A DNA stretch of 64,000 nucleotides from Hevea brasiliensis (taxonomy: Eukaryota > Streptophyta > Magnoliopsida > Malpighiales > Euphorbiaceae), in contig NC_079507.1 in the NCBI RefSeq assembly GCF_030052815.1, positions 65,303,144 to 65,367,143 on the forward strand, given 5' to 3'. The notes beneath the pieces were generated by a model, which was not told the DNA's origin, made no database searches, and was given only the letters and a program-made list of their open reading frames with translations. The position numbers and the translations under genes were made by a program. This document shows positions 22,871 through 34,862 of the stretch, one piece after another (positions within the stretch are counted from its first letter, which is position 1; each line of letters opens with the position of its first letter).

Positions 22871-23985
22871 AACATCCTATCTAAAAGGCCTATGTTAAAG
22901 CCTAGTCTCGTGGCTGAGTCAAAAGACGTGTTTGACCAGAAGACCAGCTGTTGACATCGGATAGATGTGCAGCTCAGATGGGGTGACTATGACTCCCATG
23001 AAGATGAGAGACATCGTCACCGATGTTACCACCCGAAACCGACCCGCTGTCGGAACACCCAATGTGGAGGAAAACCGCTGTCGGAACACTCAATGTGATG
23101 AGAAACCGAATGAACTCAGTTGAGCGACTCGAGATCGGTACAACCAAGGTCCGCAATACAGATCGGTCAAATCCAGTCCTCTCACCATCGTCAGTTAAGG
23201 TCATTCGATCACCGGGATCGTAAATTTTCAGTCGGTGAGTAAAGAAGTCCATCGGAAAAAGATCAAAGCCACAGTTATAGCCAGAACTTCCACCGGAGCA
23301 GCTAGAACAGGGAAAGTAAGAAAGGAAGAGAGGAAAATCAGATGAAGGAAATGTCTCCGTCGACAGGGGTATATATAGGGGAGGATGAGCATTTATTGCT
23401 AAGCAGAAGCGGTGACGCCGGGAATCGAGGGACAATTAATGCTTTGACCAGACCAGACTAGAGAAAAGGAGAGATCGGAATAATAGATCGGAAGGTGGGA
23501 GACCAGCATGAAAGGTCGGAAAGAACATGTGAAAGAGATCAGAAAGAGGAGGGATCGGTAGGCAAAAAGAATAAGACAAATCCCAATAACCGTCGAATCG
23601 AGGTAGAGGTAGTTAAGGCATTGCAGCGAGATCTCCACATACGCCTAAGAATCGCGCCAATCTTGACAGTGCGGTATGTCATGGCGATCCTGTACATCCC
23701 AATCTCCACCGTTGATCCCACTTGTAAGGACAAACCCGGAACCCTTAGATCAAGAGAGAAGACGACAATACCAGCGTCTTTCGCTCTTAGCCCTCGGATC
23801 GTTCCGGACAAGGAAATTTGGGACCGTCAGATGGAAAGAAGAAAAGGACAAATATTATGAAGAGTGATCTCAACCATTCATTTTGATTCTCTTTAATTCC
23901 TGAACCTCCGATCATGTCCTTCGAAATCTCGACCCTCCATCTCTCTCAAATAAATCCTGACCCTTCACAAAGAGCACCCGATTCC

Positions 23986-23993
23986 TATAAATA
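23986..23993 (+). promoter_or_regulatory. Sense TATA box of the Tat 5' LTR
   Basis: CCTATAAATACC on the plus strand. Transcription of the retrotransposon would start about 30 bp downstream, near 24020, making U3 about 4.3 kb. The antisense gene lies wholly in this U3. Confidence 0.65.
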
Positions 23994-24399
23994 CCTGCAT
24001 AAAAACTGTTCAAGGGACGGACGGGCAAGAAAAAATAGACAAGAGGCTGTTATTATAGCAGAGGAACTCTGAAATTTCATTTAGTTTACTACTCTGCTAC
24101 TTAGAAGTGTCAATCAAAAAGACTTTTGAAACAAGTTTTACAAGTGTTTTTCTTGAAAAGATTCGAATCTGGAACTCTACATTTCCAGTTTGTTCATTAT
24201 CTGGTCACACTCTCACTTTCTGCCTTTTATCATTTCTGTCCAAGCTCAACTTCATTCTATTCGGTTCTTTTTATCTTGATCTGATCGCATTTTAGCTAAT
24301 CACCCTCCAGTTCACGAGGAACACCACCCCTCAGGCCAATCAATCCTCGCCTTATCACTATTTGGCACCCCATAGTTATTTTAGTAGCTTTGGCTCCTT

Positions 24400-24660
24400 A
24401 CAGGTAAGAGCTCATACTACTGTTTTATTAAGTGCTTACATTTACTTTCTGCATTTTCCTTGTTCTTCTCACATCTGTGACTTCCTACTTTTGTACAAAC
24501 GATCCCCAAAGAATGTTACTGTAAGAGCTCATACCACTGTTTTATCGAGTGTCTGCATTTACTTTCCGCATTTTCCTGTGTTCTTCTTACATCTGCAACT
24601 TTCTTCAAGATTATTTTTGCACAAACGATCCCCAAAGAATGACACTCCCAAATCATCTAT
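24400..24660. repeat. Direct duplication of about 130 bp downstream of the sense TATA box
   Basis: Two copies of a block starting GTAAGAGCTCATAC and ending AAACGATCCCCAAAGAATG. It lies in the transcribed part of the LTR and is present in the other LTR at about 42320-42570. Confidence 0.8.
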
Positions 24661-25079
24661 TTAGTGATCAGTTCATTTTTATTAATCTTCATCTTTTTTT
24701 GAAAGCAAGTTTTCTAACTCCTAGTAGTATGTAAGTGGTTGGATAAACGTAGGTAACTGCAACTCAAGGGTCTCTTTTAAAAGAGAGAACATGAATAACA
24801 CGTCAGGAAGATAGCCAAACTATTAGGCCGACGTAAACAGTAATTCGACAAAGATGTCATAAAGTGGAATAAGACCAAAGTAAGCAAGCAGTAGATCGGT
24901 CATTAATAGATATTGGTAAAATGAACGCATGGAAGGTCGGTAAATCAAGTTTAGTTTTCTCTATCTAGTCAAAAGGTATCGAGAAGCCTTATCCCCAGCA
25001 TCTTAGAACGCCAGAATCCTTAGCTTTAGGCTCTTATGCCATGTAGTTGAAATTAAAAATCCGGGAGATCGGAGAAATC

Positions 25080-25480
25080 CCTTCCAGGCTCCTGTTAATC
25101 TGAAAGAGATCAGAAGAGAGTCCTTATCCGGTCTCCCTTCAAAATTTTAATAAACATTAAATAGGGATCGGAGGAGAGTTCTTATCCGGTCTCAACTCAA
25201 AACATTAATAAATAACTCTAAAAGAGATCGGAGGAGGGTTCTTATCCGGTCTCCCTTCAAAATTTTAATAAACATTAAATAGGGATCGGAGGAGAGTTCT
25301 TATCCGGTCTCAACTCAAAACATTAATAAATAACTCTAAAGGAGATCGGAGGAGGGTTCTTATCCGGTCTCCCCTCAAAATTTTAATAAATAACTTAAAA
25401 GAGATCGGAGGAGGGTTCTTATCCGGTCTCCCCTCAAAATTTTAATAAACAACTTAAAAAGAGATCGGAGGAGAGTTCTT
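25080..25480. repeat. Tandem repeats in the Tat 5' LTR (about 58 bp x 7)
   Basis: Units contain GATCGGAGGAGAGTTCTTAT then CCGGTCTC, CTCAAAA and TTTTAATAAA. Two unit variants alternate at first (CTCAACTCAAAAC and CTCCCTTCAAAAT). Located in U5, about 400 bp before the LTR end. Repeated in the 3' LTR at about 43020-43420. Confidence 0.9.
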
Positions 25481-25854
25481 ATCCGATTCTCACGCCCGTT
25501 CACTAAGGTTGTCTCATTTACTTATGTATCTGGGTGATCCAAATTTAGTGAAAAATCAAATATTCCTTCTACCAAAAGGATTAACATTGCCGTCTAAGCC
25601 CTCCTAACTAATTTATAAAGGACGCAGAATTAAATCTACTTACCCTTATTAAGGGACGAGGTGGGGTGCCTAACACCTTCCCCACCCGTTTACGGACCCC
25701 GAACTTAGAATCTCTGTTTTGAAGTGGTTTCATTTTTAATTTAACTTCTCAAATGGTTTTCTTTAGTTTCCCTCAAAACTAAGGTGGCGACTCCTCACTT
25801 TTCCCACTTCGGTGAGTGATCGTCCAGGCGACCGCAAAATCTATTGCGACAGCT

Positions 25855-25872
25855 TGGCGACTCCACTGGGGA
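25855..25872 (+). other. Tat primer binding site
   Basis: TGGCGACTCCACTGGGGA, three bases after the 5' LTR end. In Tat elements this site is usually assigned to a tRNA-Arg; the tRNA match was not checked here. Confidence 0.75.
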
Positions 25873-26704
25873 CTATCCCCGGTCTAGTGGTCCAAAAGTA
25901 GATTTAATTTTGTCTGACCAAATTATAGTTAGATGGGTTCACTCGGCGATGTCTTATGTGTTAATTATTATTACTACTAACTATTTTGTTTTGCCTGTTC
26001 TATCTCTTACAGTGCTCTTCATTTCAAAAAGGAAGAAAAAAGGGAAAAAATGGAAAAATAAAATCCCCCTAAATTGGGAAGAGGTAAAGGTGTCCCTTCA
26101 CACACTGAACACTCACACAATGTCCTCACACACTATGGTCCTAACCCGGGCTTTCTTACCCTTTTAGGAAAGTAGGAGGGAGTCATGTAGTGCAGTGGGT
26201 TTTACCCGTTAGTATCCGTGAAGGCTTACTCAAATTGAAACTCGCTCTATGCACTGTGATACTCGTGGAATTTTCCGATAACATCATGGGGGTAGAATGG
26301 GGCTCTCTTGTTTCTGATGAGGGCAATTTGGGAACCTGTGGCTTTTAGAAAATTAGCTCCTGAGCTAAACTATCACAATACTTGAAGGCCGTAGTAAACT
26401 ACCTCATAAGATAGAACTATCCAGGTAGGTAGCGCTCACCCGGTGTTAGGAGTCTCCCTACTGTAGGACAAAAGGGGCATACTTTCTCTTACCCTATTCT
26501 GCTTTAATTTCCTTTTGTTCATTTCTTTTGAGGGTAATCTTGAATCCTACTAGAACACCTACGCATTTTCCTACTTTGATAAATGTGTGCGTGTCACTCT
26601 GTCCAAGCAGTATGATTCAAAATTACCTAATTTGTCTTACTAACGAATTTTCTCACAGGCATTACCAAACCAAGAGTGCGTAAAGGATAGGCATCATTTT
26701 TATC
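25873..26704 (+). other. Tat 5' untranslated leader
   Basis: No coding sequence recognised between the PBS and the first ATG of ORF1 at 26705. Contains a purine-rich stretch (about 26026-26065). Confidence 0.6.
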
Positions 26705-28571
26705 ATGGCATCCTCGAGTCGATCGCGAGAAAAGGTTGAATGCTAAACTTTGGTCCAAATCAGCTCATAGTCGGTACCCTCGCAAAATGATGCTTAGAGG
26801 CACTGCTAGCTCGCTACCTTCGCTAGATCTGAATAAAATGGAGGTCGAGAATGAGCGACCTGAGAGTGCATCTAACGGATGGAGGTCGCTTCCGATCGGG
26901 CCAAGGTGCGTTTTGAAGAGAATGCGGAAGATTGCAACCTTAATGCAAGTCAAGGTCCAAATCCGGCATTAAAAGCCATGTTGTCGGTTTGGAATCCTAA
27001 GTGCAGGTATTCTCTTTCAATGACATTGATACGGTCCCCACTATGGAAGAATATCGGGCATTGGGGGATCCCATACTCATTGCGTAACCGGATCTACTTA
27101 CACCTCGAGCATAGGCAAACACGAAAGCGGTTGGCACATATGTTAGGTTCTCCCAGAAGAAGTAAAGTTCAAAGAAGCGCCAAGGGAAAAACACATGGTT
27201 GGTATTGGACATATCTCCAGAAATGTTTAGATCAATGCCTCCATGAGAAACAGTGGGACCGGGCTTCAGTAGCTCTCGCTTTGGGAATCTACGGTCTGAT
27301 TCTGTTCCCGGGACCATTGGGAATCATAACTTGCAACGCGGTGGAAGTGCTCGGGCGGTGGAAAGCGGCAGATTAATCCAATACTGCAATCCTTGCGGAG
27401 ACTTTATTAACCCTTACCTCTGCGGACAGGCGAGAGGATCCCTTAAGTGTTGTTCTCAAGCTGTTATACCTCTGGATTATCGGTCACATGTGTCTGTGGA
27501 GACAAAAGGATTGACACAGTACCTTGACCGACCTCCCATTGAGAAGATGATCCGCTTTGTGATCAGCCAGAAGAATGAAAAACAATGGTGGGAACGGATT
27601 TTGAGTTTCAATAGCCATGATTACTGTTGGAGGAAGCTGTGGATGTCAAGCCAACCCGTTTTGATTGGTACAGGGGGTATTCAGTCGGTGTCCCTGATCG
27701 GAGTAACCGGATACACAAGTTACACTCCGGCATTGGTAATGAGGCAGTTCGGCTCAACACAGTCTGTGATCAACATTGAAGAATACCACCAAGGTCGCTT
27801 TTACCACGAGCTAAAAGGAGAAGAAGGGTTAAAAAAGGCTCGCAAGTCGTGGGAGAACGTCACTCTGATGGAGAGATCGCCTAAGGGCCCAAGCACCTCG
27901 GCGATTATCTTAAATGGAGAGGCGAGGGGACCGAGAACATTCAAGCTGTGAAATTCGAAGACGATAACCGCTCGAGATGTCCTATTAGAAGAAACAAATG
28001 GCCATCTGGATGACTCACTACGAGAGGCTAATCGAGAACTCACAAGCTGCGGGAACAAATAAAGCAGTGAAGGACCAACAGTGAAACTTAAAAGGAGAGT
28101 TAGAAGACTTAAGGAAGAGTTAAGGGCCGATAGGATGGGGTTCGAGGAGTAAGAGGTACAGTGGGAAAGGAAAGAGACTCTCTCCAAGTGAGGTAAAAGA
28201 AGCGAAAGTCTGAGAATAGCAAGCTTCAGGAAAAGATGAAATACCAAGAGGTACTCATCGAAGAATATAAGCAAGAAAGTAAGAAGAAGAAGCTCAAATT
28301 GAAAGAACAAGCACTACTCATCAACGATATCTTGAAAGAGTGTGCTAAAGAAAGGAAAGAGAAAGAAAAACAAGCTGCTCTCTATCAAGGACTGAAAGAG
28401 AATGTTGACCAGCTGGAGAGAACAATAGCACAGGGAAAACAAGAATTATTACCTGAATCCGAGTACGCTATGAAAGCATTCGACCCCGCCAAGCAAGAAG
28501 AAAGGTTATATGAGTATCTCAGCAAATGTCATCTTATTATAAAGAACCTTCCAGAGCTTAGGCCAATGTAA
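26705..28571 (+). pseudogene. Tat ORF1 (DUF7745-like, with C-terminal coiled coil)
   Basis: ATG at 26705 gives MASSSRSREKVE before a frameshift to AKLWSKSAHSRYPRKMM. Later blocks in shifted frames read SLRNRIYLHLEH, DRASVALALGIYGLILFPGP, WWERILSFNSHDYCWRKLWM and GYTSYTPALVMRQFG, resembling the plant DUF7745 domain often found upstream of gag in Tat elements. The end (28236-28571) is a Lys/Glu-rich coiled coil closing in IIKNLPELRPM. At least four frame breaks. The role of this protein in the element is not known. Confidence 0.65.
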
Positions 28572-28960
28572 AAGATACGATGTACAAATTACTCAGTTAA
28601 TGAAGTGATTTTTGGACCATTGTTTAGCAAAATTTGTGAATGAATAGTATGACTCCCGTAGGAACTTCCTCGCTAGGGTTATGTGAAAAATTGAAATGCG
28701 CCATATGAACAGGTATCATAAATGCGCATTCAATCCAGTCATTCACGGTCAGACTATCGAACGATGCCATGATAAAGCTGAGGCGATTATCCTCTTTACA
28801 GATTTCAACCTGGCTCTCAAATGCCACTGTATCCTTCGTCCAGCCAGGACTTTTAGTTTCTTTGCAAAATTCGAAGTTTATTTAAAATTTTCTTTTTTAC
28901 TCCTTACAGGAAATCAATATTGCTTCTAACAACGCAAGTCTGACCAAGCACACGGTTCAA
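28572..28960 (+). other. Tat ORF1-gag spacer
   Basis: Untranslated spacer ending with a pyrimidine tract and acceptor-like TTTACTCCTTACAG at about 28910. This could be an intron end, as some Ogre/Tat elements are spliced, but no donor is assigned with confidence. Confidence 0.4.
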
Positions 28961-30500
28961 CCCCAGCGAGTGTACTTAACAAGATCTCGAACAAGAAAAC
29001 TAATGGAAGACCAGGAACAAGTACAGAACCTACAGGGGCAAGTGTCTGAACTAAAAGACCAGGTTTCAGAACTTATGAAGATGATGAGGGAGATGTCCCA
29101 AAATAAGCCCACTTCTGACCCTAACCTACCATTGCCTCCCCCACCTCCTACAACGGTTGATTCTCACTACGCTTCAACCTCCTTCACTTTCCAGCCATCA
29201 ATCCCGGACCCGACCGTCACTGTCAATCCGGTGACCATAAATAATGACCTACCTTTTTCCTATTACCCGGCTATCTCAAATGCCGAGCCTCACCCTTCAA
29301 TCCCGGTCCCTCCAGTTTACTCCACCCCTTAGCTCCCAGTTGGAGGAGCGCATCATACGGTGGAAGGAGAATATAGGGCGAGAGAAAACGAGAAACTATC
29401 AGCTCTAGAAGAAAGACTGAGAGCAATAGAAGGGCTGAACATGTATGGTTCAGTCGATGTGTCATCACTGAGATTGGTGCCAAATGTAGTGGTACCACCC
29501 AAATTCAAGGTTCCGGATTTCGACAAGTACACCGGAAACTCAGATCCCCGCATCCACTTGGCAACCTACATTGCCAAAATGCGCCTTATGAGAAGGCGAT
29601 AGACTTCTCATTCACTTCTTTCACGAGAGCCTCTCCGGAGCAGCTCTGAGATGGTGTATACAATTGGACAGGAGCAAGCTGCACTCCTGGAAGGATTTAG
29701 CCAATACCTTTCTAAAGCAGTACAAATTCAATTGTGATGCGGCACCCACAAGGAGGGACCTCCAGAACCTGGTACAAAAAGACCGAGAAGGTTTCAAGCA
29801 GTATGCCCAACGATGGAGGGAGAAGGCTGCAGAAGTATATCCTCCGGTGACTGACAATGAACTCTGCTCCCTATTCATCGAAACATTGAAGGCTCCCTAC
29901 TTCAACCTGATGATTGGAAATACCTCCAACGACTTCTCGGATATCATCCAAGTGGTGAGAGAATTGAAGCTAATCGAGAATAGGAAGACTACGAGGAGTT
30001 GGTGAGAACCACAGTAAAGAAGGCGCGACTTTGGCAAGAAGAAGGAGGGTGATGTACACTCTATCACCCGTCAGAATAATTACCCCAATTTCCCCAAAAT
30101 AACTCTGCCATATCCTCCCTCTCATGGCGGACCATATAAACATTCCACCTTCTTTCCCTAATTATCCACAACCACGCCCACAATCGCCCCACCTACAAAT
30201 TTCCAACCAAGACCACCTCCTCCACCTCAACCAAGACCACCACAAAACAACCCGAGACCTCCAAGGAACCCTGATCCACCTCTTCCCCTCCCTCTCAGTG
30301 AAATATACCGATACCTTGTCGGTATAAACCAAATTGTACCAGTCCCCTTAGACCCAATCCAGCCGCCATATCCCAGGTGGTATGATGCCACTGCCCGTTG
30401 TGAGTATCATGGAGGAGCACAAGGGCACTCAACCGACAACTGCGGGGCACTCAGAGGAAGAGTGCACGCTTTAATCCGAAACGGGTGGTTGAAGATCGAG
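28961..30500 (+). pseudogene. Tat gag region
   Basis: The open frame begins without an ATG near VYLTRSRTRKLMEDQEQ, followed by a short coiled coil (LQGQVSELKDQVSELMKMM), a Pro-rich linker, and the gag core: VVVPPKFKVPDFDKYTGNSD, then after a frameshift LSGAALRWCIQLDRSKLHSW and FNCDAAPTRRDLQNLVQKD (Retrotrans_gag type). A Pro-rich part and the CEYHGGAQGHSTDNC stretch typical of Tat gag follow in other frames. Broken at about 29340, 29602 and 30005. Confidence 0.82.
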
Positions 30501-31379
30501 GGAAATGGTTCCCTCCCCAATGTTACCTCAAACCCACTGCCTAACCACAATGCGGGCAGTGGTGTAAATATGATAGAGTCTAAGGGAGAGGGATCAACAC
30601 CAGAAGTGGATAAGCTGGTTCCATACTTTGAGGAGATTTTTACTGTAGCAACGAGGGAAGGCTACCTTTGCCCTCAGGTAGCGGGATTCGAAGAGAGTAC
30701 GAGGTGTCCTTACCATGGAGAGGCAGCTGACCATGAGCTGCGAGATTGTGAGGGGTTCAGGCAAGAAGTCCGGAACTTATTGTCTCTCAAGGTTCTGAGA
30801 TGCCAGACAAGGCTGAAGACGGAAAAAGGAGTGAACACCACTGGATACAGCCAGAACGCTTCTACCTCCAAACCCAGAATCACCTTCTCACCCCCGGTAG
30901 CCTCACCGCCGGTAACAGTTATCCGAACTCCACCTCAGCTCCCCATCACCAATACTCACGCTGTCCCTTGGAACTATAACTTCCAAGTTTTCACTCAGGG
31001 AGCGTCAAGCAGTACATCCGCTCCTAGTCTTGCCTCACCTCCGGCACCACCAAAACCATGTTTCGCTCCTCACGAGCACTTCAGAATGACTTATGCTGGA
31101 CCTGCTAGCAACATTACTCCCCAAACCAGTTCTCGGCCCGTTATTGCAACAAAATCCTCTCCACCTGAGCAAGAAGTCGAGTTTATAACTCGAAGTGGGA
31201 GGTGTTACGGGAACGAAGAAAGAGAGAAGAGAAAAGGGAAAGTAAAAATGGGAGAGTCATCCAGAAACACGGAAGAGGAGGTTGAGAAAGCAGGAGAAGC
31301 GAGCCTATTGAGTACAAGGAAGATGAAGAAGCTGCTCCAAATAATGAAACGAGCAAGTATGATGTGGTTGAGCAGTTGA
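30462..31379 (+). pseudogene. Tat gag C-terminal / linker segment
   Basis: Open for 305 codons: HALIRNGWLKIEGNGSLPN, a Cys/His pattern CPYHGEAADHELRDCEGFRQ that may be a zinc-binding remnant, and a long Pro/Ser-rich linker. It joins gag to protease. The frame ends at 31379. Confidence 0.7.
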
Positions 31380-31831
31380 GAAAAACAACCTCCATGATTT
31401 CAATTTTATCACTGATCCTGAGCTCGGAAGTGCACCGACAAGCCTTACAAAGAATCCTGGATCAAGCCTTTGTGAACCCCGACATTACTCCGGGGCAATT
31501 TGAGAAGATAGTAGAACAAATCCAGGCATCCAGCTTTGTAGCCTTTTCTGAAGAGGAGGTAGACCCCGCAGGCTTAGGGCACAATAAAGCTCTGCATGTA
31601 ACTGTGAAATGCAAGGGTTGTATAGTGGCCAAAGTTCTCATCGATAACGGATCGGCCCTTAATGTACTGCCTAGCTCAACCTTAGCTAGTGCTTGGTCGA
31701 CCAATCATATATACGTCGAGTGCTATGGTGGTAAGAGCCTTTGGCGGTACCGGAGAGAAGAATCTTGGGAGACATTGACTTGCCAATCCAAGTCGGTGCA
31801 TGTACTTTCAACGTCACGTTCTAGGTCATGA
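31364..31831 (+). pseudogene. Tat aspartic protease region
   Basis: Contains VAKVLIDNGSALNVLPSST, the Tat-type protease active site (D-N-G-S). A frameshift soon after it distorts the second half. It would release gag and pol proteins from the precursor. Confidence 0.82.
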
Positions 31832-32425
31832 ACATTGGTAAACTTACACTATCTTTGTTGGGAAGGCCGTGGATCCATTCTGCGAATCTTTGTTCCTTCG
31901 ACTTTGCACGGAAGATCAAATACATTAAGGACGGCAAAATCATCACCGTGAGGCGAAGAGGCCATCTTGGTCACCAAGCCGCAATCACTTCCCTATGTGG
32001 AAGCGCCGAGAATCGTTGGAGAGTTCTTTCCGGGCCCTTGAACCGCAAGATACCGGAAGGAGGGGCTATGGCTATGGTAGCCAAAGTCTTTGTCAAAGAA
32101 TGGGTATGAAGAGGGTAAAGGCCTAGGCGCCACATTACAAGGGATTGTCGAACCTATACCGGCTATTCAGAAGGTGGGCCGTAGTGGTTTGGGATATGAG
32201 GAGGATGCCCTCGTGGATGGGCGATTCTGGATGAGGAAAATACTTCGGGATCAGAGGTTTGACCAGAAGATGGGAAAGATGAAAGTAGTCCCGAGGATCA
32301 CGGAGATCTTCACCAAACCGGTCATTCAACATCCGGCAAATACAGAAGAATCACCCGATGATCCATCCATCGATGTCATCCAACTGGACTCCTTGTATGA
32401 GGCCCTAGTCTCGCTTGATGGTTGA
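31828..32425 (+). pseudogene. Tat pol segment with G-patch-like motif
   Basis: After LLGRPWIHSANLCSFDFARK (the end of the protease region) comes NGYEEGKGLGATLQGIVEPI and RSGLGY, a glycine-patterned G-patch-like motif, between protease and RT. G-patch domains bind nucleic acid or helicases. The motif is split between two frames at about 32100. Confidence 0.7.
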
Positions 32426-32808
32426 GGCAGGAGCTTGACAACTGGACAACGGAGGATATCCCTGTACTCAATCTCGAGTAAAGTACCTCTGGTTATCTAC
32501 ACTTGATCACTTTGTCCATGGTGACAAGTGTAATACTGTAAATGGACCTTTTCTTATGGCATTAATATTATTAATGAATTGATAGCGCATTTTTAAGTCC
32601 AACACTCTCTTTCTTTCCTTTTAAATTCCATCCTTATAACATGTTCTATTCTTTATTCATTCAGGACCATTCATCAATTAACACCTAATAATCCAATAGA
32701 CTCAGAAATTCCTCTGGTTAATTTTGAAATCCCCATAACTGCCATTACTTCAAGTGATTCTGAGGAAGACCTTACAGAAGAAGACGATGAAAAAGATGAA
32801 CCCTCCTC
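32426..32808 (+). other. Tat inter-domain spacer
   Basis: No clear coding match. It could be an intron between protease and RT as in Ogre elements (the tract near 32640-32665 looks like a pyrimidine-rich 3' splice region), or decayed coding sequence. Acidic residues (SSDSEEDLTEEDDEKDE) are readable at about 32750-32800. Confidence 0.4.
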
Positions 32809-33555
32809 ATGCCTTGTGAAAGCAAGCGCACAATAAACTTAGGCACGGAGGAAGTAAAAAGGGAACTTAAGGTAGTGGAGAGTGAGGAATTGGGAGATAT
32901 GATCGGTCTGCTTAAAGAATTCCTCGACGTGTTTTCCTGGAGCTATGAGGATATGGTGGGTTTGGACCCTCAGATAGTAACGCACAAAATTCCCTTAATC
33001 CCAGGAACAATTCCGGTGAAGCAGAAACTAAGGAGAATGAATCCCGACACACTGCTCAAGGTTCGGGATGAAGTCAAGAAACAGTATGACGCCGGATTCT
33101 TGGAAGTGGTCAAATATCCCCAATGGGTGGCTAACGTCGTTCCGGTAATGAAGAAAGACGGGAGAGTCAGAGTGTGCGTTGACTACAGGGACCTTAATAA
33201 AGCTAGCTTGAAAGACGATTTCCCTCTCCCCCACATTGATGTGTTAGTTGACAATCTTTGCGGGATTGGGCGGTGTTCGTGTATTGATGGGGCATCGTGG
33301 TACAATCGATCCCAATGGACGAAGAAGACAAGGATAAAGCGCTTTCATCACTCAATGGGGAGTATTCGCTATCGGTCAGCCCTTCGGGTTGAAAAATGCA
33401 GGGCTACTTACGGTAGCGCAATGGTCACATTATTCCATGACATGATGCATAAAGAAGTGGAGGTGTGCGTGGATGATATGATCATTAAATCCAGGGAGAA
33501 GAGAGCCACATTCGGTGATGAGGAGGGTATTGAAAGGCTCAGAAATACCACTTGA
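32809..33555 (+). pseudogene. Tat reverse transcriptase region
   Basis: Starts with SEELGDMIGLLKEFLDVFSW and contains HKIPLIPGTIPVKQKLRRM, WVANVVPVMKKDGRVRVCVD and YRDLNKASLKDDFPLPHID, then a frame-scrambled centre, and the catalytic block EVCVDDMIIKS (the Y of YVDD is Cys here). The frame ends at 33555. Confidence 0.88.
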
Positions 33556-34193
33556 AGTGAACCTGCTAAATGCATATTCGAGCTAAATCGGGAAAGTTGT
33601 TGGGATTCATAGTAGCGAGAAAGGGATAGAAGTAGATCCGGACAAGGTTCGAGCTATTCAAGAAATGCCATCCCCAAAAGCAGAAAGGGAGGTGCGCGAT
33701 TTTAGGAAAGTGAACTACATTTCGAGGTTTATTTCTAATCTTACTGCCAAAGCTGATCCTATTTTCAGATTACTCCGGAACAACAACTCTACTCAGTGGG
33801 ATTCGGTTTGTCAAGAGGCTTTTGAGAAAATCAAGCGATTCATCAAATCCACGATATTGGTTCCACCTGTGGCGGGCAGGCCTTTGATACTGTACATGGC
33901 AGTTCAGCAGAATTCAATGGGATGTGTTTTGGGACAACATGATGATACCGGCCGAAGAGAGAGGGCCATTTATTACCTGAGCAAGAAGTTCAATGATTGT
34001 GAGTCAAGGTATTCTTCCTTAGAAAAGACTTGCTGGCGTTAGCACAGACAAAGAAATCGCCTCAAGCACTACATGTTGAATCACAAGACATGGCTCATCT
34101 CGGGATGGATCCTATTAGATATGTATTCGAGAGCCCATTCGTGCGGAAGGATAGCCAAGTGGCGGGTTATACTCTCGATGCGACATAGTCTAC
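33556..34193 (+). pseudogene. Tat RT thumb / first RNase H region
   Basis: The block 33665-34042 reads VNYISRFISNLTAKADPIFR, FEKIKRFIKSTILVPPVAGR and RRERAIYYLSKKFNDCESRY, the RT connection and first RNase H of Ty3/gypsy elements. A frameshift at about 34040 is followed by readable but broken sequence to 34190. Confidence 0.8.
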
Positions 34194-34862
34194 ATGACCG
34201 GAAGCGGTGGCAGCGTAATTCTTGACCTCCTAGCGAGAAAATCCTATCGAGATTATGAAGCTCTGGATTTTGAGTTCCACGATGAGCATATTAATGAAGT
34301 AGACTGCGAAGAGGAGAGGCCCGCCGATGTATGGGAAATGTATTTTGATGGAGCAGTCAATTTGTCCGGAAACGGAATCGGAGCTGTACTGGTATCCCCG
34401 GACGGAAAACACTTCCTGATAGCTGTCAAGTTGAGGTTTGACTGTACCAACAATGTCGCAGAGTATGAAGCTTGTGTGATGGGTCTACAAGCTGCTATCG
34501 AAATGAAAATCAGAAAGTTGGAGGTGTACGGAGACTCGGCTCTGATAATTTATCAAGTCAAGGGAGAATGGCAAACTAAGGATCCCAAGTTGATCCCATA
34601 TCAGAAGTACTTACTGGAGCTGATTAAGGAATTCGAAGAAATCTCTTTCACTCATCTTAGCAGGGACAAGAATCAATTTGCTGATGCTTTAGCTACTCTA
34701 GCCGTTGTGGCTCAAATGGAAGAAGGGCAGACAACTCAAGCATTGAGGGTTAAAGCAAGGGATGAACCAGCCTACTGCTTCACGATTGAAGAAGAACCCG
34801 ATGGAAAGCCTTGGTATCATGACATCACTGGTCTCATTGTAGAACTGCAGAATTCCCCTTAG
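34194..34862 (+). pseudogene. Tat second RNase H domain (RVT_3 type)
   Basis: Open for 222 codons. WEMYFDGAVNLSGNGIGAVL (first catalytic Asp), NNVAEYEACVMGLQAAIEM (catalytic Glu), VYGDSALIIYQVKGEW (Asp) and FADALATLA (Asp). This archaeal/plant-like RNase H, additional to the classical one, is a lineage mark of Tat elements. Best preserved domain of the element. Confidence 0.88.

Larger units (their letters stand above)
19728..25851 (+). repeat. Tat 5' LTR (6124 bp)
   Basis: Begins TGTCGACACC, ends ATTGCGACA. Layout: antisense gene at 20372-22202 with its TATA box at 22361, short GATC-palindrome repeats at 22640-22870, sense TATA box at 23986, a direct duplication of about 130 bp at 24400-24660, and seven roughly 58 bp tandem repeats at 25080-25480. 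Confidence 0.93.

Noticed and set aside
22974..23435. 153-codon minus-strand frame upstream of the antisense LTR gene, with a TATATATA near 23368
   Set aside because: The start region is not kept in the other LTR, and no domain or coiled coil is visible. Possibly a second antisense unit but unsupported.
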